Part shown: positions 1-5,857 of the stretch, piece by piece
Numbering within the stretch: the stretch's first letter is position 1
Layout of the letters: each line of letters starts with the position of its first letter
Source: Bacteroidia bacterium
Lineage (GTDB): Bacteria > Bacteroidota > Bacteroidia > Bacteroidales > Azobacteroidaceae
Direction: 5' to 3'
Assembly (NCBI GenBank): GCA_026000155.1
Contig: BNYG01000065.1
Span: forward strand, 1 to 6,279
DNA: 6,279 bases
Program-made: the position numbers and the translations under genes
The notes under the pieces: generated by a model
Seen by the model: the letters and a program-made list of their open reading frames with translations, nothing else
Database searches by the model: none
What the model was told of the DNA's origin: nothing

Positions 1-809
1 TCTTTTTTTTGCGGGGTCGATTGGATTCCGTTTTTACGGTCATACCCGGCTTTATACTTGGCAAAAGCATTGAAAATCGCTTTGGCGTATTTCTTCTGAC
101 CGGCATCGCTCAGCAACAGCGCCTCGGCTCCCGCATTGCTTATAAAATCAAGTTCGATTAATATCCGCGGCATACTTGATTTCCGCAAGACTAAAAATCC
201 GGCTTGTTTTACTCCTCGATCCCTCCACGAGGCGCAACTTTTCAATTCATTGCAAACCGTAGAGGCAAAATCAAGACTTTGTTCGACGAATTTATTTTGC
301 ATAAATTCAAAAATAATATACGATTCGGACGAATTGGGATCAAAGCCTTCATATTTTTCCTGGTAGTTGTCTTCCAAATAGATCACCGCATTTTCCCTTT
401 TCACGACATCCAAATTTTCTTCCGTTCTGGCTACCCCGAAGGCAAAAACTTCCAATCCACGCGCAGAAGGGGCGCCAGGGGCAGAATTGGTGTGAACGGA
501 TATAAACAGGTTCGCTTTGGATTTATTGGCAATCGCCGCCCGGTCGTCCAATCCCACGAAGACATCTGTTTCCCGTGTATAAATCACTTTTACATCCGGA
601 TATTTTTCAGCTATGTATTTTCCGGCAAGCAAAGTAACCGCCAGATTAATATTTTTTTCCTTCCCTTTTTTGCCGAGCGCTCCGGAATCTTTTCCGCCGT
701 GTCCCGCGTCCAACACCAATACAAAAGGGTCTGCCGTAGTATGAGCGGCAGAAGAAGTAGATATAAATACAATGAAAAATAGAAATAAGATATAAAATAT
801 ATTTTTCAA
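1..809 (-). CDS. N-acetylmuramoyl-L-alanine amidase (Amidase_3), 3' end cut by window
   Basis: Zinc hydrolase expected to cleave the bond between N-acetylmuramic acid and the L-alanine of the peptide stem in the periplasm, in cell-wall turnover or daughter-cell separation. The reading frame has 269 codons and is open at the window edge. Residues 1-22 look like a signal peptide: a short basic start, a hydrophobic stretch rich in F, I and L, then SSAA before the mature part. Residues 29-43 (FVLVLDAGHGGKDSG) carry the first zinc ligand, H37. E51 and H106 (FISVHTN) fit the other two ligands, and E219 in RILIELDFISN fits the catalytic glutamate. The start is taken as TTG at 809-807: an in-frame TGA lies shortly upstream, and the first in-frame ATG (residue 170) is far inside the domain. 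A dedicated promoter lies 26 bases upstream. Fold and activity class are very likely; the exact physiological role is inferred, and any C-terminal extension is not visible. Confidence 0.93.
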   Translation of the reverse strand, partial: MKNIFYILFLFFIVFISTSSAAHTTADPFVLVLDAGHGGKDSGALGKKGKEKNINLAVTLLAGKYIAEKYPDVKVIYTRETDVFVGLDDRAAIANKSKANLFISVHTNSAPGAPSARGLEVFAFGVARTEENLDVVKRENAVIYLEDNYQEKYEGFDPNSSESYIIFEFMQNKFVEQSLDFASTVCNELKSCASWRDRGVKQAGFLVLRKSSMPRILIELDFISNAGAEALLLSDAGQKKYAKAIFNAFAKYKAGYDRKNGIQSTPQKK

Positions 810-834
810 CGTCTTTCTATTTGCAATTCAGGGA

Positions 835-866
835 CAAATATAGCAGATTATTTTCAAGTAAACAAG
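835..866 (-). promoter_or_regulatory. Promoter of the amidase gene (Bacteroidetes -33/-7 type)
   Basis: On the minus strand TATATTTG (842-835) matches the Bacteroidetes -7 consensus TAnnTTTG in full. CTTG (866-863), 20 bases upstream, fits the loose -33 element (TTTG or TTG). Transcription would start near 829, giving a leader of about 20 bases before the TTG start at 809. I see no terminator hairpin between kdgK and the amidase, so read-through from kdgK may add to expression. Confidence 0.65.
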
Positions 867-883
867 TAGAGAATGATTTACTT

Positions 884-1924
884 TTATCTGGAAACACGAC
901 CGGAACCGTCGCCTTTCATCAATTGTTCAACTTCCGCTACCGTTACCAAATTATAATCGCCGTAAATCGTGTGTTTCAACGCCGAAGCTGCCACAGCAAA
1001 ATCCAAGGCTTTCTGATCGTCTGCGGGATAGGTGATTAATCCGTAAATCAATCCGCCCATGAAGGAATCCCCCCCCCCTACCCTGTCCACGATATGGGTA
1101 ATATCGTAGCGTTGGGAGGAATACAATCGACCGTCTGAAAACAAGCATCCGCCCCAGGTATTGTGGTTGGCATTGATGGAACCTCGAAGGGTGATGATGA
1201 CTTTCTTCGCTCGTGGAAACCGCGTTTGCAGTTGTTGGCAAACCGATTCAAATTCGGAAGCACGAACTTCTCCTCCGGTCTGCGAAACGTCGAAACCTTC
1301 CGGCTGAATGCCAAATACTTTTTCGGCATCTTCTTCATTGCCCAGAATAATATCGCAACCTTCCACTAAGGCCGGCATGATCCCGGCTGCCGTTTGACCG
1401 TATTTCCACAAGTTTTTCCGGTAATTCAAATCGCAGGAAACCGTTACGCCCATTTCGTTGGCAATTTGTATGGCTTCCAGACAGGCATCGGCGGCTCCTT
1501 GGGATAAAGCAGGAGTAATTCCCGTCCAATGAAACCATTGCGCATCTTTGAAAATTTCCCGCCAGTTAATCATTCCCGGTTGAATGCCGGCGATAGACGA
1601 ATCGGCCCGGTCGTAAATGACTTTGGAAGCGCGGGCGACCGCTCCGGTTTCCAGAAAATAAATCCCCACCCGGTCGCCGCCGCGAATAATGGATTGTGTA
1701 CCGACATTGTACTTCCTCAAATCGGAAATGCACCAGGCGGCAATATCATTTTCCGGCAACCGGGTGATAAATTCCGTTGGAATGCCGTAATTGGCCAAAG
1801 AAACCGCCACATTGGCTTCTCCGCCTCCAAAAGTGGCATTTAAATTCGTAGATTGAAGAAACCGTTGATATCCGGGAGTGGACAAGCGAAGCATTATTTC
1901 ACCGAATGTAATTACTTTGTTCAT
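884..1924 (-). CDS. kdgK: 2-keto-3-deoxygluconate kinase, PfkB family
   Basis: Cytoplasmic sugar kinase of the ribokinase/PfkB family, predicted to phosphorylate 2-keto-3-deoxy-D-gluconate with ATP to give KDPG, the step before KDPG aldolase in uronate (pectin, alginate) and Entner-Doudoroff-type breakdown. The 346-residue protein opens with NKVITFGEIMLRLSTPG, typical of KdgK. Residues 33-40 (GGGEANVA) are the substrate-side glycine motif. Residues 280-289 (DRVGGGDSFM) are the PfkB signature 2, with G283-G285 forming the anion hole and D286 as the likely catalytic base. The length is slightly above the usual 310-340. No aldolase (eda) or uronate isomerase is next to it in the window, so its pathway partners lie elsewhere. 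Codons 283-285 are all GGG and run into GAT, forming a G10 homopolymer, whereas the glycines at 33-35 use GGA/GGC. A related 2-keto-sugar or fructokinase activity cannot be fully excluded. Confidence 0.9.
   Translation of the reverse strand: MNKVITFGEIMLRLSTPGYQRFLQSTNLNATFGGGEANVAVSLANYGIPTEFITRLPENDIAAWCISDLRKYNVGTQSIIRGGDRVGIYFLETGAVARASKVIYDRADSSIAGIQPGMINWREIFKDAQWFHWTGITPALSQGAADACLEAIQIANEMGVTVSCDLNYRKNLWKYGQTAAGIMPALVEGCDIILGNEEDAEKVFGIQPEGFDVSQTGGEVRASEFESVCQQLQTRFPRAKKVIITLRGSINANHNTWGGCLFSDGRLYSSQRYDITHIVDRVGGGDSFMGGLIYGLITYPADDQKALDFAVAASALKHTIYGDYNLVTVAEVEQLMKGDGSGRVSR
1069..1078 (-). repeat. G10 homopolymer (C10 on plus strand) inside the kdgK catalytic motif
   Basis: Ten consecutive C on the plus strand read as GGG GGG GGG G on the coding strand, covering codons 283-285 and the first base of D286. 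It is the longest G/C homopolymer in the window. As given, the frame is intact. Loss of one G would lead to a TGA at 1050-1048 about ten codons later. Gain of one G would move into a frame that ends at 951. Either change would remove D286. Confidence 0.95.
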
Positions 1925-1947
1925 ATCCTTATTTTATAAAAATTATA

Positions 1948-1978
1948 CAAATTTAGGAAAACATTATTACATTCCAAA
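1948..1978 (-). promoter_or_regulatory. Promoter of kdgK (Bacteroidetes -33/-7 type)
   Basis: On the minus strand TTTG (1978-1975), a 19-base spacer, then TAAATTTG (1955-1948) matches the Bacteroidetes housekeeping promoter in both boxes and in spacing. The predicted start of transcription is near 1942, giving a leader of under 20 bases before the ATG at 1924-1922. The -33 box lies inside one arm of an inverted repeat (1975-1981/1996-2002) that could be an operator. Confidence 0.75.
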
Positions 1979-2002
1979 TATCTTTTCAAACAATCATATT
2001 TG
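1975..2002. repeat. Inverted repeat CAAATAT-N14-ATATTTG, possible operator
   Basis: Two perfect 7-base arms (1975-1981 and 1996-2002) are separated by 14 bases, so arm centres are 21 bases apart, about two helical turns on one DNA face. The left arm covers the -33 box of the kdgK promoter. The arms are AT-rich and also resemble promoter boxes, so chance is a real alternative. Confidence 0.35.
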
Positions 2003-2094
2003 TCCGGAAAATAATTCTTTTTTAGAAAAAATGAACGGTTTACTGCCTGATTATTGAAAAAAATGTTATAATACAATGTAAAAATCAAAAATTA

Positions 2095-2127
2095 TTGCCA
2101 TTAATATGACAAAATCCACTATATTTG
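2095..2127 (+). promoter_or_regulatory. Promoter of the response regulator/kinase/phosphoesterase operon
   Basis: TATATTTG (2120-2127) matches the -7 consensus TAnnTTTG in full. TTG at 2095-2097 lies 22 bases upstream, at the long end of accepted -33 spacing. Transcription would begin near 2133, leaving a leader of about 30 A-rich bases before the ATG at 2164. The TTG at 2125 that opens the longest reading frame of the regulator sits inside this -7 box and so cannot be its start if this promoter is right. Confidence 0.7.
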
Positions 2128-2133
2128 CAAATA
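2122..2133. repeat. 12-base perfect palindrome over the -7 box (TATTTGCAAATA)
   Basis: TATTTGCAAATA is a perfect self-complementary 12-mer that shares six bases with the -7 element of the operon promoter and reaches the expected transcription start. A dimeric regulator bound here would block RNA polymerase. No second copy is seen at the other promoters of the window. OmpR-type regulators more often bind direct repeats, so autoregulation is only a guess. Confidence 0.4.
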
Positions 2134-2163
2134 GATAACACACCAACATTTCAAAAAAATAAG

Positions 2164-2883
2164 ATGAATATGGAACCCATTAAAATACTGATTGTTGATG
2201 ACGAAGAAGATATTCGCGAAATTCTTAAATTCAATTTGGAAAATGAAGGATTTCTGATAGAAACCGCTTCCTCCGGAGAGGAAACCTTGGAAAGACTTTC
2301 ACCCGAACATAAATTAATCTTGCTGGATGTCATGCTGGGAGGAATTTCCGGTTATCATGTGGCCGAAAAATTGCGGAAAGAAAATATTCAAACGCCTATT
2401 ATTTTTCTGACAGCCAAAGGAACGGAAAACGATCTGTTAACCGGATTCTCCGTAGGCGCCGATGATTATATTTCCAAACCGTTCTCTATTAAGGAAGTCA
2501 TTGTCCGGATAAAAGCGATTATGCGCCGGAAATACGAAATGAACCCTGCTGCCGGCAATGATCCGAAAGTCATTACGATCGGTGACATCAAATTAGATTT
2601 AATATCCAAACAGCTTCTGCTGAAAGACCGGATCGCTGCCATTACTAAAAAAGAATTTGAAATCCTGAGTCTTTTAATGCAACATCCCCGGCAAATTTTC
2701 ACGCGCAACGAAATCCTGCATACGGTTTGGAAAGACGAAAGTTACATTTTGGGAAGAACCGTGGATGTACATGTCGCCCGCTTGCGCAAAAAATTAGAAG
2801 AATACAGTGTTTATATAAACAATCGTACGGGTTATGGCTATTCGTTCAACGATTCTGCATGTATTTTAAACCATGAAAGATAA
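2164..2883 (+). CDS. OmpR/PhoB-family two-component response regulator
   Basis: DNA-binding transcription regulator of 239 residues. Residues 6-120 form the receiver domain: acidic pocket D12-D13, phospho-accepting D55 in LILLDVMLGG, switch T83 in IIFLTAK, and K105 in YISKPFS. Residues about 137-233 form a winged helix (Trans_reg_C), with KKEFEILSLLMQHP, the recognition-helix region RTVDVHVARLRKKLE, and the C-terminal wing GYGYSF. All key residues are present, so it should be phosphorylated by the kinase encoded next to it. I chose ATG 2164; ATG 2170 (MEPIKILIVDD) is equally plausible. An upstream TTG at 2125 lies in the promoter. The stop overlaps the start of the kinase gene by 11 bases (ATGAAAGATAA), which implies translational coupling. 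The short tail after GYGYSF (NDSACILNHER) has no recognised role. Target genes cannot be read from the window. Confidence 0.95.
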   Translation: MNMEPIKILIVDDEEDIREILKFNLENEGFLIETASSGEETLERLSPEHKLILLDVMLGGISGYHVAEKLRKENIQTPIIFLTAKGTENDLLTGFSVGADDYISKPFSIKEVIVRIKAIMRRKYEMNPAAGNDPKVITIGDIKLDLISKQLLLKDRIAAITKKEFEILSLLMQHPRQIFTRNEILHTVWKDESYILGRTVDVHVARLRKKLEEYSVYINNRTGYGYSFNDSACILNHER

Positions 2884-3595
2884 AGATGAACATCTGATAA
2901 AGCGTATTGCCGCCGAAAGGGCTGAAATGACGGATAATATCGCCCACGAACTGCTCACTCCGGTAACCAGTGTCCGCAGCTATCTCGAAACGTTGATCGA
3001 ACAGGAAGATCTTTCTCTTGAAAAAAAACAGGATTTCCTGCAACGGGCTTATAGACAGATCCTTCGCCTGACAGAAATCATTCAGGATACCTTGCTGCTT
3101 TCGAAAGCGAAGAATGCACCTCAACAGTTTCACATAGAAGATGTTAATATCTATGATTTACTTTGTGAATGGATCGAAACCGAAGTCAATGAAATTATCA
3201 AAGAAAACGGCATCACAGTCAACGTGTTGGTAGATAAAGAGACAACGGTCAGAGGAAACCGTACTTTAATCCATTCTATTTTCAGAAATCTGGGAGACAA
3301 TACCGCCAAATATGCCGGTAAAAACATAACGATCTCAATTCATAAATACAAGGAAGACAAGGATTTCCATTATTTTTCGTTCGCCGATAACGGTGTCGGT
3401 ATTGAAGATCAGTTTTTAGATCGTATCTTTGACCGGTTTTACCGGATCAACGAAGGACGTACACGGGACACCGGCGGATCGGGTCTGGGATTGCCGATTG
3501 TGAAAGATGCCGTCGCTTTCCATCACGGAGAAATCCATGTCAGGAACCGGGCCGGAGGCGGATTGGAATTTTTATTTACGCTTAGAAAATATTAA
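2873..3595 (+). CDS. Sensor-less histidine kinase (HisKA + HATPase_c only)
   Basis: Histidine kinase of 240 residues, predicted to autophosphorylate at H25 and pass the phosphate to the response regulator encoded just upstream. The HisKA helix pair spans residues about 15-80, with the H-box NIAHELLTPVTSVRSYLETL; the usual basic residue of HELRTP/HELKTP is Leu here (L28). The ATPase domain spans about 125-240: N-box RNLGDNTAKYAG (N139, N143), G1 box DNGVGIED (172-179), F-box FDRFYRINEGRTRDTGG, G2 box GGSGLGL (201-207). The protein begins only 24 residues before the catalytic His and has no membrane helix, HAMP, PAS or other sensor. An in-frame TAA at 2867-2869, two codons before the ATG, shows that no longer N-terminus is hidden in this frame. 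It should be cytosolic, or held by a partner. The metallophosphoesterase gene follows after one base. Catalytic residues look intact, so I call it a gene and not a fragment. Confidence 0.93.
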   Translation: MKDKDEHLIKRIAAERAEMTDNIAHELLTPVTSVRSYLETLIEQEDLSLEKKQDFLQRAYRQILRLTEIIQDTLLLSKAKNAPQQFHIEDVNIYDLLCEWIETEVNEIIKENGITVNVLVDKETTVRGNRTLIHSIFRNLGDNTAKYAGKNITISIHKYKEDKDFHYFSFADNGVGIEDQFLDRIFDRFYRINEGRTRDTGGSGLGLPIVKDAVAFHHGEIHVRNRAGGGLEFLFTLRKY

Positions 3596-3596
3596 A

Positions 3597-4718
3597 ATGG
3601 TTTTTTTTATCATTGTATTCTTCATCCATACATTCATTAATGTATATCTTTTTTACAAAGGATGGAAAGCGCTTCCTTCCTCACGGCTTGCAAAAATAAC
3701 CTATTGTGTTGTTTTCTTTGTTTTTTACAGCGCTTTTATCATTACCATGCTTGGACGAAACACGATGCCTTTGGAACTGCAAAAAATATTGTATTTCATC
3801 GGTACGACCTGGATGGGCGTCATGTTGTATCTGACGTTCTGGTTTTTACTGACCGGCTTGATTTACCTTTTGAACCGTTTTTTACATTTCATTCCGAAAA
3901 CGATTACGCTCACCCTGTTTCGCCGGATACAGGCAATAGCCGGATATGTGATTGTAGCCGGTGTCTTAATAATCGGTTATCACAAATTTACACATCCCGT
4001 GTTGGTAGAAAAGGACATCACGATTCAAAAATCAGGCGGAAAATACAAAGACCTGAAAATAGTCGCTTTCAGCGATTTGCATCTGGGAATCGCCATTGAC
4101 AAGAAGAAATTGCAAAAATATGTACACCTTATTAATAATCAGCATCCGGATCTGATTCTGTTTGCCGGCGATATGGTCGATAACAATGCCTTGCCGCTCA
4201 ATATCGATAAAATGCAGGAAGAAATCAATCAATTACAAGCTCCCTTAGGCGTGTATATGTGTTTGGGCAATCACGAATATTTAAGCGGCATAACATCCAG
4301 CTTAGAATTTCTGCGAAAAACAAATATGACCTTATTAATTGACAGTGTAGCGCAGATAGACGACAGTTTCTGGATTATCGGCCGGGACGACAAACAAGGG
4401 AACCAATTCCGGAAATCCCTGAAAGAATTAGTTTCCCAAACGGATCCCTCGCAACCGCTCTTCTTATTGGATCATGAACCGTATTTTTTGGAAGAAGCGG
4501 AAAAAAACGGCATCGACCTGCAATTTTCCGGCCATACACACCATGGACAATTATGGCCTGTGAGCTGGGTAGTCGATTACGTATATGAAGTCGGACACGG
4601 TTACAAGCAAAAAGAGAATACGCATATCTATGTTTCTTCCGGCTTAGGCTTATGGGGACCGCCCTTCCGTGTCGGCACCCAATCCGAAGTTGTCGTTTTC
4701 AATATTCATTTTAATTAA
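3597..4718 (+). CDS. Membrane-anchored metallophosphoesterase (YkuE/YaeI-like)
   Basis: Calcineurin-like phosphoesterase of 373 residues with a membrane N-terminus. Hydrophobic segments at about 2-20, 34-52, 64-92 and 111-128 suggest four helices. The catalytic domain (about 150-373) holds the full two-metal signature: D160/H162 in FSDLHLG, D192 in AGDMVDN, N225/H226 in LGNHEY, H293 in LLDHEP, and H313/H315 in SGHTHHGQ. The substrate is unknown; relatives act on phosphodiesters or phospholipid-like compounds. With four helices the domain is likely on the same side as the N-terminus, but the side is not certain. ATG 3597 is one base after the kinase stop and is preferred over in-frame starts inside the kinase gene (from 3507), which would add 30 residues read from kinase coding sequence. 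A T8 run follows the start codon. It is the last gene of the operon; the stop lies just before the prfB -7 box. Confidence 0.9.
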   Translation: MVFFIIVFFIHTFINVYLFYKGWKALPSSRLAKITYCVVFFVFYSAFIITMLGRNTMPLELQKILYFIGTTWMGVMLYLTFWFLLTGLIYLLNRFLHFIPKTITLTLFRRIQAIAGYVIVAGVLIIGYHKFTHPVLVEKDITIQKSGGKYKDLKIVAFSDLHLGIAIDKKKLQKYVHLINNQHPDLILFAGDMVDNNALPLNIDKMQEEINQLQAPLGVYMCLGNHEYLSGITSSLEFLRKTNMTLLIDSVAQIDDSFWIIGRDDKQGNQFRKSLKELVSQTDPSQPLFLLDHEPYFLEEAEKNGIDLQFSGHTHHGQLWPVSWVVDYVYEVGHGYKQKENTHIYVSSGLGLWGPPFRVGTQSEVVVFNIHFN

Positions 4719-4719
4719 T

Positions 4720-4727
4720 TACCTTTG
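4720..4727 (+). promoter_or_regulatory. Promoter -7 element of prfB
   Basis: TACCTTTG fully matches TAnnTTTG and lies two bases after the stop of the phosphoesterase gene. The -33 side is weak: only the T-rich GTTTTC near 4695-4700 is at the right distance, within the phosphoesterase coding end. Transcription would begin near 4733, leaving only about 10 A-rich bases before the ATG at 4744. No terminator is seen before it, so operon read-through is also possible. Confidence 0.65.
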
Positions 4728-4743
4728 TGCAAAATTTAAAAAT

Positions 4744-5857
4744 ATGATCACAATAGACCAATTACATGAAGTATTGGAACGCGAGTCGGCGTTGAGGGGG
4801 TACCTTTGACATCGATGCGAAAACCATCCAATTAGAAGAGGAAGAACTTCGTACGCAAGCGCCTGATTTTTGGGAAGATCCCAAACGCGCCGAAGAACAA
4901 ATGCGGAAAGTGCGGGAAATAAAATCCTGGATTCTCGGCTATAACGAAATCAAAGGGGGCGCCGAAGAACTCCAACTGGCTTTCGACTTCAATAAAGAAG
5001 GCATCACGACCGAAGAAGAAGTGGATGAAGCCTATCAAAAAGTCATTGCACTGCTCGAAAAATTAGAATTGAAAAACATGCTCCGTTCGGAAGAAGATCA
5101 TTTGGGAGCGGTTTTGAAAATCAATGCCGGCGCCGGCGGTACGGAAGCCCAGGATTGGGCGGAAATGCTGTACCGGATGTATAGCCGCTGGTGCGAAAGC
5201 AAAGAATATAAAGTGACCGTTACCAACTGGCTGGACGGAGACGATGCCGGAATTAAAACTGTCACACTGCAAGTAGAAGGCGAGTATGCTTACGGCTATC
5301 TGAAAAGTGAAAACGGCGTACACCGCCTGGTGCGCGTTTCGCCTTACAATGCCCAAGGCAAGCGGATGACTTCTTTCTCGTCGGTTTCAGTCGTTCCGTT
5401 GGTGGACGACACCATCGAAATAGACGTCAATCCGGGCGATATTACCTGGGACACGTTCCGGTCGAGCGGCGCCGGCGGACAAAATGTCAATAAAGTGGAA
5501 ACCGGGGTTCGCCTGCATTACAATTATAAAGATCCGGATACCGGGGAAGTCAAAGAAATTGTCATCGAAAATACGGAATCCCGTTCCCAATTCGGGAATA
5601 AAGACAATGCCATCCGTTTATTGAAATCCCAGTTATATGAATTGGAATTGGAACGGCGGCGGAAAGCTTCGGCCATCATCGAAGCCGGCAAAAAGAAAAT
5701 CGAATGGGGCTCGCAGATCCGTTCGTATGTTTTTGACGACCGGCGGGTGAAAGATCACCGTACCGATTACCAGACATCGAATGTAGGCGCCGTGATGGAC
5801 GGTGATATAGACCATTTTATTAAAGCCTATTTAATGGAATTCGGTGGAGCCAATTAA
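4744..5857 (+). CDS. prfB: Peptide chain release factor 2 (RF2), with programmed +1 frameshift
   Basis: RF2 recognises UGA and UAA in the ribosomal A site and triggers release of the finished protein. The gene is read in two frames. Frame one, 4744-4806, encodes 21 residues ending in RGYL and then meets TGA at 4807-4809. Frame two, 4808-5857, continues with DIDAKTIQ after skipping T4807. The product has 370 residues, close to the 365 of E. coli RF2. Residues 22-110 form the PCRF domain with helical, charged sequence (PDFWEDPKRAEEQMRKV). The codon-recognition loop is SPY at 199-201 (HRLVRVSPYNAQGKR), where most RF2 have SPF. The catalytic GGQ is at 244-246 (SSGAGGQNVNKVET), flanked by RSQFGNK, all standard. 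RF2 controls its own level: when scarce, ribosomes pause at UGA and shift. Annotating only from ATG 4901 would lose 52 residues. Confidence 0.97.
4795..4810 (+). promoter_or_regulatory. prfB +1 programmed frameshift site
   Basis: The sequence AGGGGG-TAC-CTT-TGA-C differs from the E. coli site only by TAC instead of TAT. AGGGGG (4795-4800) acts as an internal Shine-Dalgarno element three bases before the slippery CTT (4804-4806). The peptidyl-tRNA-Leu moves from CUU to UUU at the in-frame UGA (4807-4809), whose following C makes it a poor stop. Reading resumes at GAC 4808. Both flanking frames translate into conserved RF2 sequence (RGYL/D), which confirms it. Confidence 0.96.

Noticed and set aside
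204..782. Long plus-strand open frame of 192 codons
   Set aside because: It lies antisense to the amidase gene, whose protein has clear family motifs. The plus-strand translation has no recognisable domain and looks like a shadow of the coding strand.
855..868. Direct repeat CAAGTA-N2-CAAGTA between kdgK and the amidase
   Set aside because: Only two 6-base copies are present, too short and too few to separate from chance, although it overlaps the presumed -33 region of the amidase promoter.
1529..1843. Plus-strand open frame of 104 codons inside kdgK
   Set aside because: Antisense shadow of a well-supported kinase gene, with no promoter, no family motif and low-complexity composition.
2012..2029. 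T-run followed by A-run (TTCTTTTTTAGAAAAAA) as a terminator hairpin
   Set aside because: The loop would be only two bases, the stem has almost no GC, and it lies between divergent promoters where no transcript needs to end.
2125..2163. Start of the response regulator at TTG 2125
   Set aside because: This TTG is part of the -7 box TATATTTG. The transcript should begin after it, and the extra 13 residues do not belong to the receiver domain.
3507..3596. Upstream start of the metallophosphoesterase inside the kinase gene
   Set aside because: The added 30 residues are an out-of-frame reading of the kinase G2-box region. ATG 3597 directly after the kinase stop fits operon packing and begins at the first membrane helix.
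4744..4809. Premature stop or sequencing error breaking prfB
   Set aside because: The TGA lies in an exact AGGGGG-TAC-CTT-TGA-C frameshift context, the known regulated form of the gene. It is not a pseudogene.
4901..5857. prfB starting at ATG 4901 as a 318-residue protein
   Set aside because: The frame is open upstream to 4808 and encodes conserved RF2 N-terminal sequence joined to frame one by the standard frameshift site, so ATG 4901 is internal.
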